A stretch of 41,277 nucleotides of DNA from an uncultured Gammaproteobacteria bacterium (GTDB lineage: Bacteria; Pseudomonadota; Gammaproteobacteria; Enterobacterales; Psychrobiaceae), in NCBI GenBank assembly GCA_913060565.1, contig CAJXRU010000021.1, positions 1 through 41,277 on the forward strand. Direction: 5' to 3'. This document shows, in pieces, positions 1-8,547 of the stretch. Made by a program: the position numbers and the translations under genes. The notes beneath the pieces were generated by a model. The model did no database searches. It was not told the DNA's origin and saw only the letters and a list, made by a program, of their open reading frames with translations. Position 1 is the stretch's first letter. Each line of letters begins with the position of its first letter.

Positions 1-55
<55 letters not shown>

Positions 56-75
56 GTTCCGTTTCAGTGGGGCGT

Positions 76-104
76 ATATTAGTGATTTGAATTGCCCAAT
101 GCAA
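76..104 (-). promoter_or_regulatory. Putative sigma-70 promoter of the tRNA-Thr operon
   Basis: On the minus strand, TTGCAT (99-104) lies 17 bp before TAATAT (76-81). The -10 element is followed by a GC-rich discriminator, ACGCCCC, typical of stringently controlled stable-RNA promoters. The mature tRNA 5' end is about 20 bp downstream. The start point is inferred. Confidence 0.6.
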
Positions 105-174
105 ACACTTTTTTCAAAAAAAACCACTTTTTTAATAAAAAACTGACCAAGTGTTCAAATACAACGCAATAAGA

Positions 175-933
175 CTATTTAACGTACAAAACCAACCCTT
201 CTAAAACCAGATGAGGCCTATTTAAACCAAGTTCTACTATTTCTGGCGGTAAATGATTAATGCCTCCCCCAGTTAAATAGAGCGTTGGCTCTTCATGATC
301 GGTAAACATCGACTTAGCTTTTTGGATAGCATAAAGCACTGTCCCAGCCAGGGCAGCACGACTACCATTTTGAACGCAGGCTTTAGTATTGGTGCCCATG
401 GTTAGTTCATCACCATGATGACCACCGGCACGAACTAATGCAGTATGCTCTGTAAGCGCCAAATTCATCAATCGAAAACCAGGACTAATCCAGCCACCTA
501 GATGCATTCCACTGCCATCTACGACATCAACAGTCATTGCAGTCCCAATATCAATGACAACAACTGGCCCATTAGCATCTTTGTAAGCCGCAAGAAATGC
601 AAGCCATCGATCGATACCAAGCTTTGTTGGCGCATCATAACTATTGGTAACACCAAACGCTTGAGCAGGACTCGTAATTTGTTGATAACGTACGTTCAGC
701 TTTTTAGATAACGCTTTAACGTGCTGATAATTTTTGCGGTCACCAACGTTAGAATAAATAATTTGATCGACATTACCGATCTTTTCTCGATTAGGGCGAT
801 AACAAAAACTCGTCACACTATAACTACCTATATAGTGCATACCGGTGACGCCACCTTTAGCGTCAAGGTGCAGCTGAGCCGCCTTTAATTTGCTATTACC
901 AATCTCGATGAGTAATTTAACACTTGTTGTCAT
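175..933 (-). CDS. coaX: Type III pantothenate kinase CoaX
   Basis: This cytosolic enzyme phosphorylates pantothenate, the first step of coenzyme A synthesis. The 252-residue protein has the ASKHA-type layout of the family: an N-terminal phosphate loop (EIGNSKLK, residues 10-17), the motif GIDRWLA near residue 106, and DIGTAMTVDVV followed by GGWISPG, which bind phosphate and substrate. The first acidic residue is Glu10, where the family normally has Asp (DxGN). This is conservative but unusual. Its ATG overlaps the birA stop as ATGA, so the two are probably translationally coupled. E. coli has the unrelated type I kinase coaA at this position. Downstream, before the tRNA promoter, there is only an AT-only stem-loop (about 118-148) as a weak terminator candidate. 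Confidence 0.93.
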   Translation of the reverse strand: MTTSVKLLIEIGNSKLKAAQLHLDAKGGVTGMHYIGSYSVTSFCYRPNREKIGNVDQIIYSNVGDRKNYQHVKALSKKLNVRYQQITSPAQAFGVTNSYDAPTKLGIDRWLAFLAAYKDANGPVVVIDIGTAMTVDVVDGSGMHLGGWISPGFRLMNLALTEHTALVRAGGHHGDELTMGTNTKACVQNGSRAALAGTVLYAIQKAKSMFTDHEEPTLYLTGGGINHLPPEIVELGLNRPHLVLEGLVLYVK

Positions 934-1916
934 GATGATATTTTTCTCAAAGATATTTCGCCGCCGAAAAATGATTGTACTTGTTGCTCAACCTCTAATA
1001 ACAAGCCACCTTGAGCATCAACCCCTTTTGCAATACCTTTCACTTGTCGTTGTCCCATTTGTAACTGTACATGTTGATTGATAAAACAATCATACTGATG
1101 CCAACGGTCAACAAAAGCATTAAAGCCACAAGACTCAAATTCAGTTAAAAGCTGCTTAAGGTGCGACAAAATACGACCTGCAATATGATTTCTGCTTAAT
1201 GATAATCCAACTTCATTAATATCTGCATAAGGCTGATCAATCTCTTTAGTTACCGCATCGGGTAAATGCACATTGATGCCGACACCGATAATAATATCGC
1301 AGCTGTCAACGCCTTGCCCTTCTAATTCCACTAAAATACCCGCCAATTTTCGACCTTGGTAATACACATCGTTTGGCCACTTTAATCCTAAATTAGGGAT
1401 CCCTAACTCCGTAAGCGCTTCAACAATCGCGATACCAACAACTAAACTCAGTCCCGTTGTAGCACTTATGCCCTGCTCAAACCGCCAATGGGTAGAGAAA
1501 TACAGACTAGCGCCCAATGGAGATACCCATTGTTTTCCACGTCGGCCACGCCCTTGAGTTTGAGCTTCACTAAAAATAGTCGTGCCTGACGGGCTATTTA
1601 CTAATTCGCCAGCGGCTATTGCTTCTTTTATCCAATTATTGGTTGAATCAATGACTGTTTTTACTTTTATAGGAGCAGCTAAAGAGCTAAGTGCCGCGTG
1701 ACTAATAGCCTCACTATTAAGTAACTCGATTGGAACAGATAGCCGATGGCCTTTCCCAGTCACCGAATAAATATCTAAGCCCAATTTCTGCAATGCCTGA
1801 ATATGCTTACCAATAGCGGCGCGACTAATGTTATTAGCTTCACCCAATTGTTCTCCAGAACAAAACTCACCACTTGCTAAAGCATTTAAAATATTTTGAG
1901 TTATGTGATTAAACAT
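930..1916 (-). CDS. birA: Biotin-[acetyl-CoA-carboxylase] ligase / biotin operon repressor BirA
   Basis: The 328-residue protein activates biotin to biotinyl-5'-AMP and transfers it to the carrier subunit of acetyl-CoA carboxylase. The N-terminal 65 residues form a winged helix-turn-helix (ISRAAIGKHIQALQKLG), so this is the bifunctional type that also represses biotin synthesis genes. The catalytic domain shows GRGRRGKQWVSP (biotinyl-AMP loop, about 122-133) and LKWPNDVYYQGRKLAGILVE (about 179-198). A C-terminal SH3-like domain follows. Length matches E. coli BirA (321). It overlaps murB by 8 bp upstream and coaX by 4 bp downstream, which indicates one operon. Confidence 0.97.
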   Translation of the reverse strand: MFNHITQNILNALASGEFCSGEQLGEANNISRAAIGKHIQALQKLGLDIYSVTGKGHRLSVPIELLNSEAISHAALSSLAAPIKVKTVIDSTNNWIKEAIAAGELVNSPSGTTIFSEAQTQGRGRRGKQWVSPLGASLYFSTHWRFEQGISATTGLSLVVGIAIVEALTELGIPNLGLKWPNDVYYQGRKLAGILVELEGQGVDSCDIIIGVGINVHLPDAVTKEIDQPYADINEVGLSLSRNHIAGRILSHLKQLLTEFESCGFNAFVDRWHQYDCFINQHVQLQMGQRQVKGIAKGVDAQGGLLLEVEQQVQSFFGGEISLRKISS

Positions 1917-2940
1917 TTTGTTCCTTAATTAACAGCCCTAATGTGCTATAACCTTGACTGCCTATGATATTCACTTCAGGCTCTAAGATTACCCCATATT
2001 CTAGAGTAACCCGCTCAATAATAGATTGTGCGAGCGCCATAACATCGCGACTGGTTGCATTGTCTTTGTTAACTAACACTAGCGCTTGGTTTTCATGAAC
2101 TGCTGCGCCGCCAATTTGATACCCCTTCAACCCGAGTTGATCAATGAGCCAACCAGCAGCAAGTTTCACTTCATGCCCGACCTTATATTGTGGCATTGCG
2201 CAATAGTTTGATTTGAGCGCTTGAGCATGATGAGCACTAACAATAGGATTTTTGAAAAAGCTGCCGACGTTAGGGAGCACATCAGGATCTGGTAATTTAT
2301 TATTGCGCACTCTCATTACTTCATTAGCAACAGATAACGGCGTCGGTTCATTACTTAATTCGCTCGACCATGCTTTTAATTCACCGTAATTAAGCGCAGC
2401 TTGCCATTGCTTTGGTAACTTAAACACAACATGATGAATAAAATAGTAACGATTGGTTTTAAAAACACTTTCACGATAAGCAAACTGACACTGTTGATGA
2501 TTAAAAATAACCTCGTCACCCGTTCGTAAGTCTGTTGCCATCACAGATTCACAAACCTCAGCTAATTCCACGCCATAGGCACCAATATTTTGGACTGGCG
2601 CCGCACCAACACTACCGGGAATGAGTGCTAAGTTTTCTAGCCCACCAATGCCTTGCCGTGCGCAATGCATAACAAATTGATGCCAATTCTCGCCACCAGC
2701 AACTTTAAAATAATGATTATTTTTATCCTGCCAATGTTCAATACCATGCAACTGATTATGAATTATAGTGCCATCAAAAGTGTCACAAAATAGCATATTA
2801 GAACCACCACCTAGAACAAGAAATGGCCGTGTTAGTGGCATACATTCTTTGAGCTGTCCCAGCTCTTTCACCGCAAGGAAGTTGCTCGCAGACGCCTTTA
2901 ATGCAAAGGTATTTAATAAATGTAGAGACGTGGTTGCCAT
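1909..2940 (-). CDS. murB: UDP-N-acetylenolpyruvoylglucosamine reductase MurB
   Basis: MurB reduces UDP-GlcNAc-enolpyruvate to UDP-MurNAc with NADPH and FAD in the cytosolic phase of peptidoglycan synthesis. At 343 residues it is the E. coli-type (type I) enzyme. Visible motifs are the FAD-binding LVLGGGSNMLF (about 42-52), IPGSVGAAPVQNIGAYG (about 107-123), the catalytic serine region NVGSFFKNP (about 224-232), and the C-terminal glutamate in EPEVNIIG. It is the first gene of murB-birA-coaX. The 101 bp to metL holds a small hairpin and probably the operon promoter. Confidence 0.97.
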   Translation of the reverse strand: MATTSLHLLNTFALKASASNFLAVKELGQLKECMPLTRPFLVLGGGSNMLFCDTFDGTIIHNQLHGIEHWQDKNNHYFKVAGGENWHQFVMHCARQGIGGLENLALIPGSVGAAPVQNIGAYGVELAEVCESVMATDLRTGDEVIFNHQQCQFAYRESVFKTNRYYFIHHVVFKLPKQWQAALNYGELKAWSSELSNEPTPLSVANEVMRVRNNKLPDPDVLPNVGSFFKNPIVSAHHAQALKSNYCAMPQYKVGHEVKLAAGWLIDQLGLKGYQIGGAAVHENQALVLVNKDNATSRDVMALAQSIIERVTLEYGVILEPEVNIIGSQGYSTLGLLIKEQNV

Positions 2941-3005
2941 ATCATTGCTTATCTAAATAATTACAGCGGCAGTTTAAAGTAAATTAGCGGTTATGAACAG
3001 AATAG

Positions 3006-3027
3006 AGCGCGACAGAGGTGCCGCGCT
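3006..3027 (-). terminator. Weak stem-loop between metL and murB
   Basis: AGCGCG (3006-3011) and CGCGCT (3022-3027) can form a 6-bp GC-rich stem with a 10-nt loop. No clear U-tract follows on the minus strand, so its role as the metBL terminator is uncertain. Confidence 0.25.
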
Positions 3028-3041
3028 GTGAAACTTATGGA

Positions 3042-5459
3042 TTAAATAAGTTCTTTAATGAGCGTATATAAATCAGATTCAATAGCAGCTGCAGTCACTT
3101 CGCGCCCCGCACCAGGGCCTCTGATGATTAACGGGTTATCTTGATACCATTGGCTTGTCACTAAAAATACATTGTCTGAAGGCGTTAAAGATGCCAATGC
3201 ATGGTCGCTCGCAAGTTGTTGCAAACCAACAGACGCATGGCATTGTCCATTTACCCGTTCAAACTGGGCAACATAGCGCACGACTTCGTTACTCTTAGCA
3301 GCTTGATTAAATTGAATAGACATTATTTCGTCCATCTCTGTTACGCGCGCTAAGAATTCATCAAGTGGAATATCTCGTAACGCTGGTGGCACCATAGATT
3401 CAATAGCAATATCATCTAACTCAATATCTAAGCCACATTCACGCGCTAAAATCAGTAGTTTTCGTTGCTTATCTTTTCCAGATAAATCATCACGAGGATC
3501 TGGCTCTGTAATACCAAGCGCTAATGCTTTAAGTAATAAAGTAGAAAACGGTTGTTGATTATCGAAGTTTTCAAATAACCAGCTCAAGGTACCAGAAAAT
3601 ACGCCGCTAATGCCTAAGACTTTATCACCGCTATGATGCAAATCATTAATAGAATGTAAAATAGGTAAACCAGCACCCACACTAGCGTTATATAACCATT
3701 TACAATTGTTACTGTACGCCAATTGTTTAATGTCTTTATAAAAACTCAACGGTGCAGAGCCAGCAAGCTTATTTGCGCTGATCAAATGACAGCCAGCATC
3801 CAAAAGCGCTGGATACAGATTTGTTAGTCCTTGATCAGCACTTATATCTAAGACAATCAGATCATCAAATGGATGACTCGACAATGTTGAGACAACGTCT
3901 GACTGAGCAATCAAATCGGTATCATTGGTAAAATACGATTGCCAGTCACCTGCGTCAATTCCTGAAAAATCGACTACGCTACCCTTTGAGCGCCCGACTG
4001 CAATCAATGGTAACGACAAATTAAAGGAGTTCTCCAATTTATCTTGTTGTTCTTGAAAGAGACTAAGCCATTGCTGGCCAATATTACCGGCCCCCATTAA
4101 CGCAACACCAATCCGCTTTGGCGAACTGTAAATTTTTTGATGCAACAGATAAGCAAGAATATTAACGCGATTCTCTGGCACGATAGCACTTAAACTCATG
4201 CCATTCTCAGACAGAACGATTGGCCACTGTGATTCTTTCGCAAAAATCTTCGTAAATATTTTCCGGTACCAAGACACTCCAGCATCTAGTAACGAAATCA
4301 CGCCACAGCTTTTCTCAACATAGAAATTATCAACGTTATTCGATGCTAAAAAAGCGTCGAAATTGGCACATACTTCTAGGCGAATCACCACCGCAATTTT
4401 TTCATTGTGCTGAGTCACCAATAACGGAAAAAATCCATTATCTTCGAGATCAACAATCAATTCTTGATTAACACTCGTACTGTCAAAAATATATAACGAA
4501 ATATCTTTCGATCCATTAACAATACAATCACCAACATGACCTAATCGGCGGCCTATTTCAGTAAATGCAGCATCCGGCGTAAAACTACTGCGGACACGCA
4601 AGGCAATATTATCTTTTGCTAAAGGCTGTAGGGTTCTATGATGTAGGACAGGATTTCCTAACCGTGCCAGCTCTTCAGCTTCAGCTAAACTAAGCTGTTC
4701 AATCAGGGCTGCTTCATTGATTAGATTTGGATCGGCACTATAAACACCAGCGACATCAGTCCAAATATTTACCGTACTAGCACCCGCTAATTTAGCAATC
4801 AACGTTGCGCTATAATCGCTACCATTGCGGCCAAGCGTCAACGTTTGGTTATCTTGGTTGCGGCAAATAAATCCGGTAATGACTCGTTGCGACGAACGTT
4901 TATTGTGGCATAACTCTTGAAATTGCTGTTGTGATAAAGCTTCATCAACAACCGGTGAAATCTCACCTTTAGCCACTAAAAATTGGCGAGCATCGATGGC
5001 GCAGCTTTTACGTCCTTTCTCATTTAAGACAGCAGATAACAATCGAGATGACCATACTTCACCACAAGCAACTATACTATTTGCTGTGTAGTTGTCGATA
5101 CTCTCGTAACATAACCAACTACCTAATGCGTCTAATTCATTATCAAGCAAGCCTAGAACGTCTTGAGGATCTTGCAGTAACTCCTCCACCAATTGACGCT
5201 GGAATTGGCGTAATTTATTGAGAGTGTGATGATAGTCGATGCCTTGCTCGGCCATATCGATAAGCGATAACAAGTTGTTGGTCGTTTTACCGGCTGCAGA
5301 TACCACAACAAGATCATGGGGATGACCATACTGCATTAATAAACCAGCTACGCGCTGATAACACGCAGGGTCAGCTAAACTGCTGCCACCAAACTTGTGT
5401 AACGTAATAACTTCATCATTAGGATTTGAAGAAGGTAAAGGGCTTACGCTGTCGCTCAT
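3042..5459 (-). CDS. metL: Bifunctional aspartate kinase II / homoserine dehydrogenase II MetL
   Basis: The 805-residue fusion catalyses the first and third steps of the aspartate pathway toward methionine. The kinase half begins with HKFGGSSLAD (about 21-30) and contains GRNGSDYSATLIAKL and GVYSADPN. A regulatory linker follows. The dehydrogenase half has the NAD(P) loop GVALMGAGNIGQ (about 454-465), SANKLAG and the C-terminal GPGAGREVTAAAI. Length is close to E. coli MetL (810). The choice of MetL over ThrA rests on its position 13 bp after metB, under MetJ operators. It should be insensitive to threonine feedback and controlled by MetJ repression instead; that point comes from family knowledge. 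Confidence 0.94.
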   Translation of the reverse strand: MSDSVSPLPSSNPNDEVITLHKFGGSSLADPACYQRVAGLLMQYGHPHDLVVVSAAGKTTNNLLSLIDMAEQGIDYHHTLNKLRQFQRQLVEELLQDPQDVLGLLDNELDALGSWLCYESIDNYTANSIVACGEVWSSRLLSAVLNEKGRKSCAIDARQFLVAKGEISPVVDEALSQQQFQELCHNKRSSQRVITGFICRNQDNQTLTLGRNGSDYSATLIAKLAGASTVNIWTDVAGVYSADPNLINEAALIEQLSLAEAEELARLGNPVLHHRTLQPLAKDNIALRVRSSFTPDAAFTEIGRRLGHVGDCIVNGSKDISLYIFDSTSVNQELIVDLEDNGFFPLLVTQHNEKIAVVIRLEVCANFDAFLASNNVDNFYVEKSCGVISLLDAGVSWYRKIFTKIFAKESQWPIVLSENGMSLSAIVPENRVNILAYLLHQKIYSSPKRIGVALMGAGNIGQQWLSLFQEQQDKLENSFNLSLPLIAVGRSKGSVVDFSGIDAGDWQSYFTNDTDLIAQSDVVSTLSSHPFDDLIVLDISADQGLTNLYPALLDAGCHLISANKLAGSAPLSFYKDIKQLAYSNNCKWLYNASVGAGLPILHSINDLHHSGDKVLGISGVFSGTLSWLFENFDNQQPFSTLLLKALALGITEPDPRDDLSGKDKQRKLLILARECGLDIELDDIAIESMVPPALRDIPLDEFLARVTEMDEIMSIQFNQAAKSNEVVRYVAQFERVNGQCHASVGLQQLASDHALASLTPSDNVFLVTSQWYQDNPLIIRGPGAGREVTAAAIESDLYTLIKELI

Positions 5460-5472
5460 AATGTTCTCTAAC

Positions 5473-6636
5473 TTAAATGGATGCTAAAACAGCATCTAAA
5501 CTTTGCGATAAATCACTCACTAAATCTTCTACAGACTCAAGACCTACCGATAACCTCATTAAACTATTACTAATACCCGCAGTGATTCGAGCACTTTCTT
5601 CCATGCCAGCGTGAGTCATCGTTGCAGGGTGTGCAACCAAACTTTCTACGCCACCAAGACTTTCAGCCAAACAGAATAATTTAATCTCTTGAACAAAGAT
5701 TTGACTCTGCTCAATATCACCAACCAAATCAAAACTTAACATTGCACCAAAACCTGTCTGCTGCGACAAGGCTAATGCATGCTGGGGATGACTATCAAAA
5801 CCTGGGTAATTTACTTTCTCAACAGCCGGGTGAGACTGCAGAAACTCCGCTATTTTAGCAGCGCTTTCTTGATGCTGCCTTAACCTAACAGGTAGTGTAC
5901 GCAAACCACGCATTGCCATATAGCTATCAAACGCCGAACCTGTAGTACCAATGCAGTTAGCCCACCAATCAAGATCAACGCCTAATTGATGGTCTTTAGT
6001 AATAATAGCGCCAGCGACAACATCACTATGACCGTTGATATATTTGGTGCAAGAGTGTAACACAATATCGGCACCTAGCTTTAATGGCTGCTGTAAAATT
6101 GGGGTTAAAAACGTATTATCAACAACAACATAAGCGCCAAATGATTTCGCCTTAGTTGCCAATGACTTTATATCCACCAAACGCAACAACGGATTACTTG
6201 GGGTTTCAATCCACACCATTTTAGGTTGATGAGTTAATGCGGCTGAAAGCGCATCTTCGTCGTTTTGGTCAACAACTTGTAATTTGAACAAACCACGGCG
6301 TGCTAAATGATCGAACATACGGTAACTACCGCCGTAACAATCATGAGGAATGAGTAAAGTATCTTGCGGCGATAGTAATTGAATAATAGTCGTGATAGCT
6401 GATAAACCAGTGCTCGTGATAACACCGAACGCACCTTCTTCTAATTCAGCAAGTGCTTGCGCAAACTGACTACGTGTTGGATTACCACGACGAGCATAAT
6501 CATATTCACGTGGTTGGTCATAACCTTTAAAGGTGTAATTACTCGACAAATAAATAGGAGGCACAACAGCTCCGTGCTGCGTATCAGTATCTATTCCACC
6601 GCGCACCGCAATGGTTTGCTGCCCTAATTTGCTCAT
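5473..6636 (-). CDS. metB: Cystathionine gamma-synthase MetB
   Basis: This PLP enzyme condenses an O-acylhomoserine with cysteine to give cystathionine in methionine synthesis. The 387-residue protein matches E. coli MetB (386). It shows the PLP-phosphate contacts YDYARRGNPTR (about 46-56), STGLSAI, the Schiff-base lysine in SCTKYINGHSD (about 195-205) and the C-terminal SLGGVESLVAHPATMTHAG. It has a strong Shine-Dalgarno, GGAGG, 4 nt before the ATG. It is the first gene of metBL, transcribed away from metJ, with its promoter overlapped by MetJ operators. Confidence 0.96.
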   Translation of the reverse strand: MSKLGQQTIAVRGGIDTDTQHGAVVPPIYLSSNYTFKGYDQPREYDYARRGNPTRSQFAQALAELEEGAFGVITSTGLSAITTIIQLLSPQDTLLIPHDCYGGSYRMFDHLARRGLFKLQVVDQNDEDALSAALTHQPKMVWIETPSNPLLRLVDIKSLATKAKSFGAYVVVDNTFLTPILQQPLKLGADIVLHSCTKYINGHSDVVAGAIITKDHQLGVDLDWWANCIGTTGSAFDSYMAMRGLRTLPVRLRQHQESAAKIAEFLQSHPAVEKVNYPGFDSHPQHALALSQQTGFGAMLSFDLVGDIEQSQIFVQEIKLFCLAESLGGVESLVAHPATMTHAGMEESARITAGISNSLMRLSVGLESVEDLVSDLSQSLDAVLASI

Positions 6637-6681
6637 AAAACCTCCAACAAAGGTTGACTTAACGGGTGACTAAGTTATAAA

Positions 6682-6697
6682 GGATGTCTAGATGGCC
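6682..6697. promoter_or_regulatory. MetJ operator, start-proximal pair of met boxes
   Basis: Two adjacent 8-mers, GGATGTCT and AGATGGCC, resemble the met box AGACGTCT (6/8 and 5/8). They lie at the predicted metB transcription start, between its -10 element and the coding region. MetJ with S-adenosylmethionine binds such tandem boxes cooperatively (established for E. coli). Confidence 0.6.
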
Positions 6698-6726
6698 AAT
6701 TTAAACGAACACAACGTAGCCGTCAA
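6698..6726 (-). promoter_or_regulatory. Putative metBL promoter
   Basis: On the minus strand, TTGACG (6721-6726) and TAAATT (6698-6703) are separated by 17 bp. The -35 element lies inside the upstream met-box array and the start point inside the downstream pair, so MetJ binding at either would block RNA polymerase. Confidence 0.6.
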
Positions 6727-6741
6727 GATGTTTAGACGTCT
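6718..6741. promoter_or_regulatory. MetJ operator, three tandem met boxes
   Basis: Three consecutive 8-mers, AGCCGTCA, AGATGTTT and AGACGTCT, lie in perfect 8-bp phase. The last is an exact match to the met-box consensus. The array overlaps the metB -35 element and sits about 27 bp upstream of the metJ -35. It probably represses metBL and moderates metJ itself. Confidence 0.85.
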
Positions 6742-6767
6742 AAATAAAATTAATATCACTAAGATAT

Positions 6768-6795
6768 TTGACAGTGTTCATGTAACCGTTAAAAT
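6768..6795 (+). promoter_or_regulatory. Putative metJ promoter
   Basis: A perfect TTGACA (6768-6773) is followed after 16 bp by TAAAAT (6790-6795). A second -10-like element, TATAAT (6821-6826), lies nearer the gene but lacks a good -35. Confidence 0.55.
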
Positions 6796-6869
6796 CGGCA
6801 AGATTTTTAACGTGCAGTACTATAATGTACGGCCACATTAACTCACACTATAATAGTAAAGGTAATTTC

Positions 6870-7199
6870 ATGACAGTCTGGAATGGCGAATATATTAGTC
6901 CATATGCGGAACACGGCAAAAAGAACGAACAAGTAAAGAAAGTGACCGTGTCTGTTCCATTAAAGCTGTTAAAAATACTGACTGACGAGCGTACTCGTCG
7001 CCAAGTCAATAACCTACGACACGCGACTAATAGTGAATTGTTATGTGAAGCATTTTTACACGCTTATACTGGCCAGCCGCTACCTGAAGATAGCGATTTA
7101 TCAAAAGACAAGCCGAGCACCATTCCTGAAGCTGCACGAGAGTTAATGGAAGAATTAGGTACTTTGGCAGACCATCTAGCTGAAAGCAGCGAAGACTAA
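6870..7199 (+). CDS. metJ: Methionine repressor MetJ
   Basis: This ribbon-helix-helix repressor uses S-adenosylmethionine as corepressor. The 109-residue protein is nearly the E. coli MetJ core: [13 protein letters not shown], then the DNA-reading beta strand [10 protein letters not shown] (about 23-32) and [20 protein letters not shown], which is essentially invariant in the family. I chose the ATG at 6870 (MTVWNGEY), preceded by AAAGG at a good distance, because it aligns with the known N-terminus. A more upstream ATG at 6825 would add 15 unrelated residues. It is divergent from metBL, with met boxes in the shared region. Confidence 0.97.
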   Translation: MTVWNGEYISPYAEHGKKNEQVKKVTVSVPLKLLKILTDERTRRQVNNLRHATNSELLCEAFLHAYTGQPLPEDSDLSKDKPSTIPEAARELMEELGTLADHLAESSED

Positions 7200-7216
7200 T
7201 TTTATAAGTGCTTGTT

Positions 7217-7250
7217 AAAAAAGGCGACTTGATAGTCGCCTTTATTGTTT
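7217..7250. terminator. Rho-independent terminator, shared by metJ and rstB-like gene
   Basis: AAAGGCGACT (7220-7229), loop TGAT and AGTCGCCTTT (7234-7243) form a perfect 10-bp stem. It is flanked by A-rich and T-rich stretches, so it can end transcription in both directions between the convergent genes. Confidence 0.85.
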
Positions 7251-7254
7251 GTAA

Positions 7255-8547
7255 TCACACAGGTAGCTGCAAGCGTAACCTCGCACCACTAAGGCTTGAA
7301 TCGCTTCGCGCACTAACAGCGCCATGATGCCAATCCATGATTTTTGCCGTGATGGCTAATCCTAAACCGAAATGTCCAGACTCTCTCGATCGCTCCGAGT
7401 CCAAGCGTACAAAGGGGTCAAAAATAGCTTGATGCTGATTTGGCGCAATGCCCTGACCATCATCGTCAATATCAATGTAAATACTATTATCGTCACACGT
7501 TAATAGGCAAACCACTTGCTGGTTCGCGTAATCAATGCCATTACTAATTAAGTTTTGAACCGCACGATAAAGCCATTGACTATCAACATCACACAATACA
7601 ACAGCTTCTTCACTTTTAAAGATTAAATTCACCTGTTGTTGATTCGCTAAATCCGATAAATCGTTACACAATGTGTCTAACCAATTAACTAAATCAAGAG
7701 ATTGTAACCTTACGCTACCTAACTGACGCTCCATGCCTGCGTATTCTAAAAACGCATTGGTCATTTCTTCCATACGCGTCACTTCACTATCCATACGGCT
7801 AAGATACTTATCTTTTTTCGCCACATCGTCAGCAGACATTGCAGCCTCAATACCAAAACGCAAGCATGCGACAGGCGTTCTAATATCATGAGACAAACTA
7901 CGCGCTAGCACTTTGTTGTCCATAAGCAGCGTTTCAATGCGATCCGCCATGGCATTAAAACTGTCTTCGAGTTGTTGAATATATGAAAAGCGAGCCTGTG
8001 GCATTCGTGCCGACAAATCACCTTCACCAAACTTTGCAGAGGCATTACTTAATAAGTGTAAACGGCGAGTTAGCGGTAGTGTCCACAACACAATAATGAT
8101 GCTGACTCCTATGTACAACAATATCGTCAACATTAAATCAATATTAAAACTGCTATGCTCTTCAAGCGCAGGCAGCTGCAAATGCAGTAACGCTGAATCA
8201 TGCCCTTCAATACGCTTGTATAAATAAGAATCTTGCTCAGAGGCTAAATACAAGCCACCTTGTTGAGAGAGTTGATTGATAAGTGATGATGGTAACGCTA
8301 CTGAATTTTCATCAACTAAGGACAACGACAAGTTAAAATCCTGCGACAACTGAGCTACAGCTTCTGGCAACTGCTCAACTGAAACCTTACTAAGGTGCGC
8401 TGAAAATCCATCGATATTCTGACCGTAAATTGAGATTTCATCTTGATGGTCAGTCGCCGATTCACTCACTAATAAATCAACACCCCAGCCAATAATAAAT
8501 ATAGCCCCTAGCACCACAGCAATGATGCTAAAATAAAATCGCCTCAC
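7255..8547 (-). CDS. RstB-like sensor histidine kinase
   Basis: A 430-residue inner-membrane kinase. TM1 is at about 6-27, the periplasmic sensor at 28-135, and TM2 at about 138-160. A HAMP domain follows (FGEGDLSARM, about 173-182). The H-box SLSHDIRTPVACLR carries the phospho-acceptor His220. The ATPase domain shows NLISNGIDYA, DDDGQGI and GHFGLGLAI. Its ATG overlaps the response-regulator stop by 4 bp. RstB identity is inferred from the RstA-like partner and from linkage to MipA and DUF3019 genes, as in Shewanella and Vibrio relatives. The signal sensed is unknown. Confidence 0.85.
   Translation of the reverse strand: MRRFYFSIIAVVLGAIFIIGWGVDLLVSESATDHQDEISIYGQNIDGFSAHLSKVSVEQLPEAVAQLSQDFNLSLSLVDENSVALPSSLINQLSQQGGLYLASEQDSYLYKRIEGHDSALLHLQLPALEEHSSFNIDLMLTILLYIGVSIIIVLWTLPLTRRLHLLSNASAKFGEGDLSARMPQARFSYIQQLEDSFNAMADRIETLLMDNKVLARSLSHDIRTPVACLRFGIEAAMSADDVAKKDKYLSRMDSEVTRMEEMTNAFLEYAGMERQLGSVRLQSLDLVNWLDTLCNDLSDLANQQQVNLIFKSEEAVVLCDVDSQWLYRAVQNLISNGIDYANQQVVCLLTCDDNSIYIDIDDDGQGIAPNQHQAIFDPFVRLDSERSRESGHFGLGLAITAKIMDWHHGAVSARSDSSLSGARLRLQLPV

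Noticed and set aside
118-148. AT-only stem-loop downstream of coaX followed by T run
   Set aside because: Stem is almost all A-T with a mismatch; too weak to call a terminator.
6825-6869. Upstream ATG for metJ at 6825
   Set aside because: Adds 15 residues not found in MetJ; the ATG at 6870 has the ribosome-binding site and the family N-terminus.
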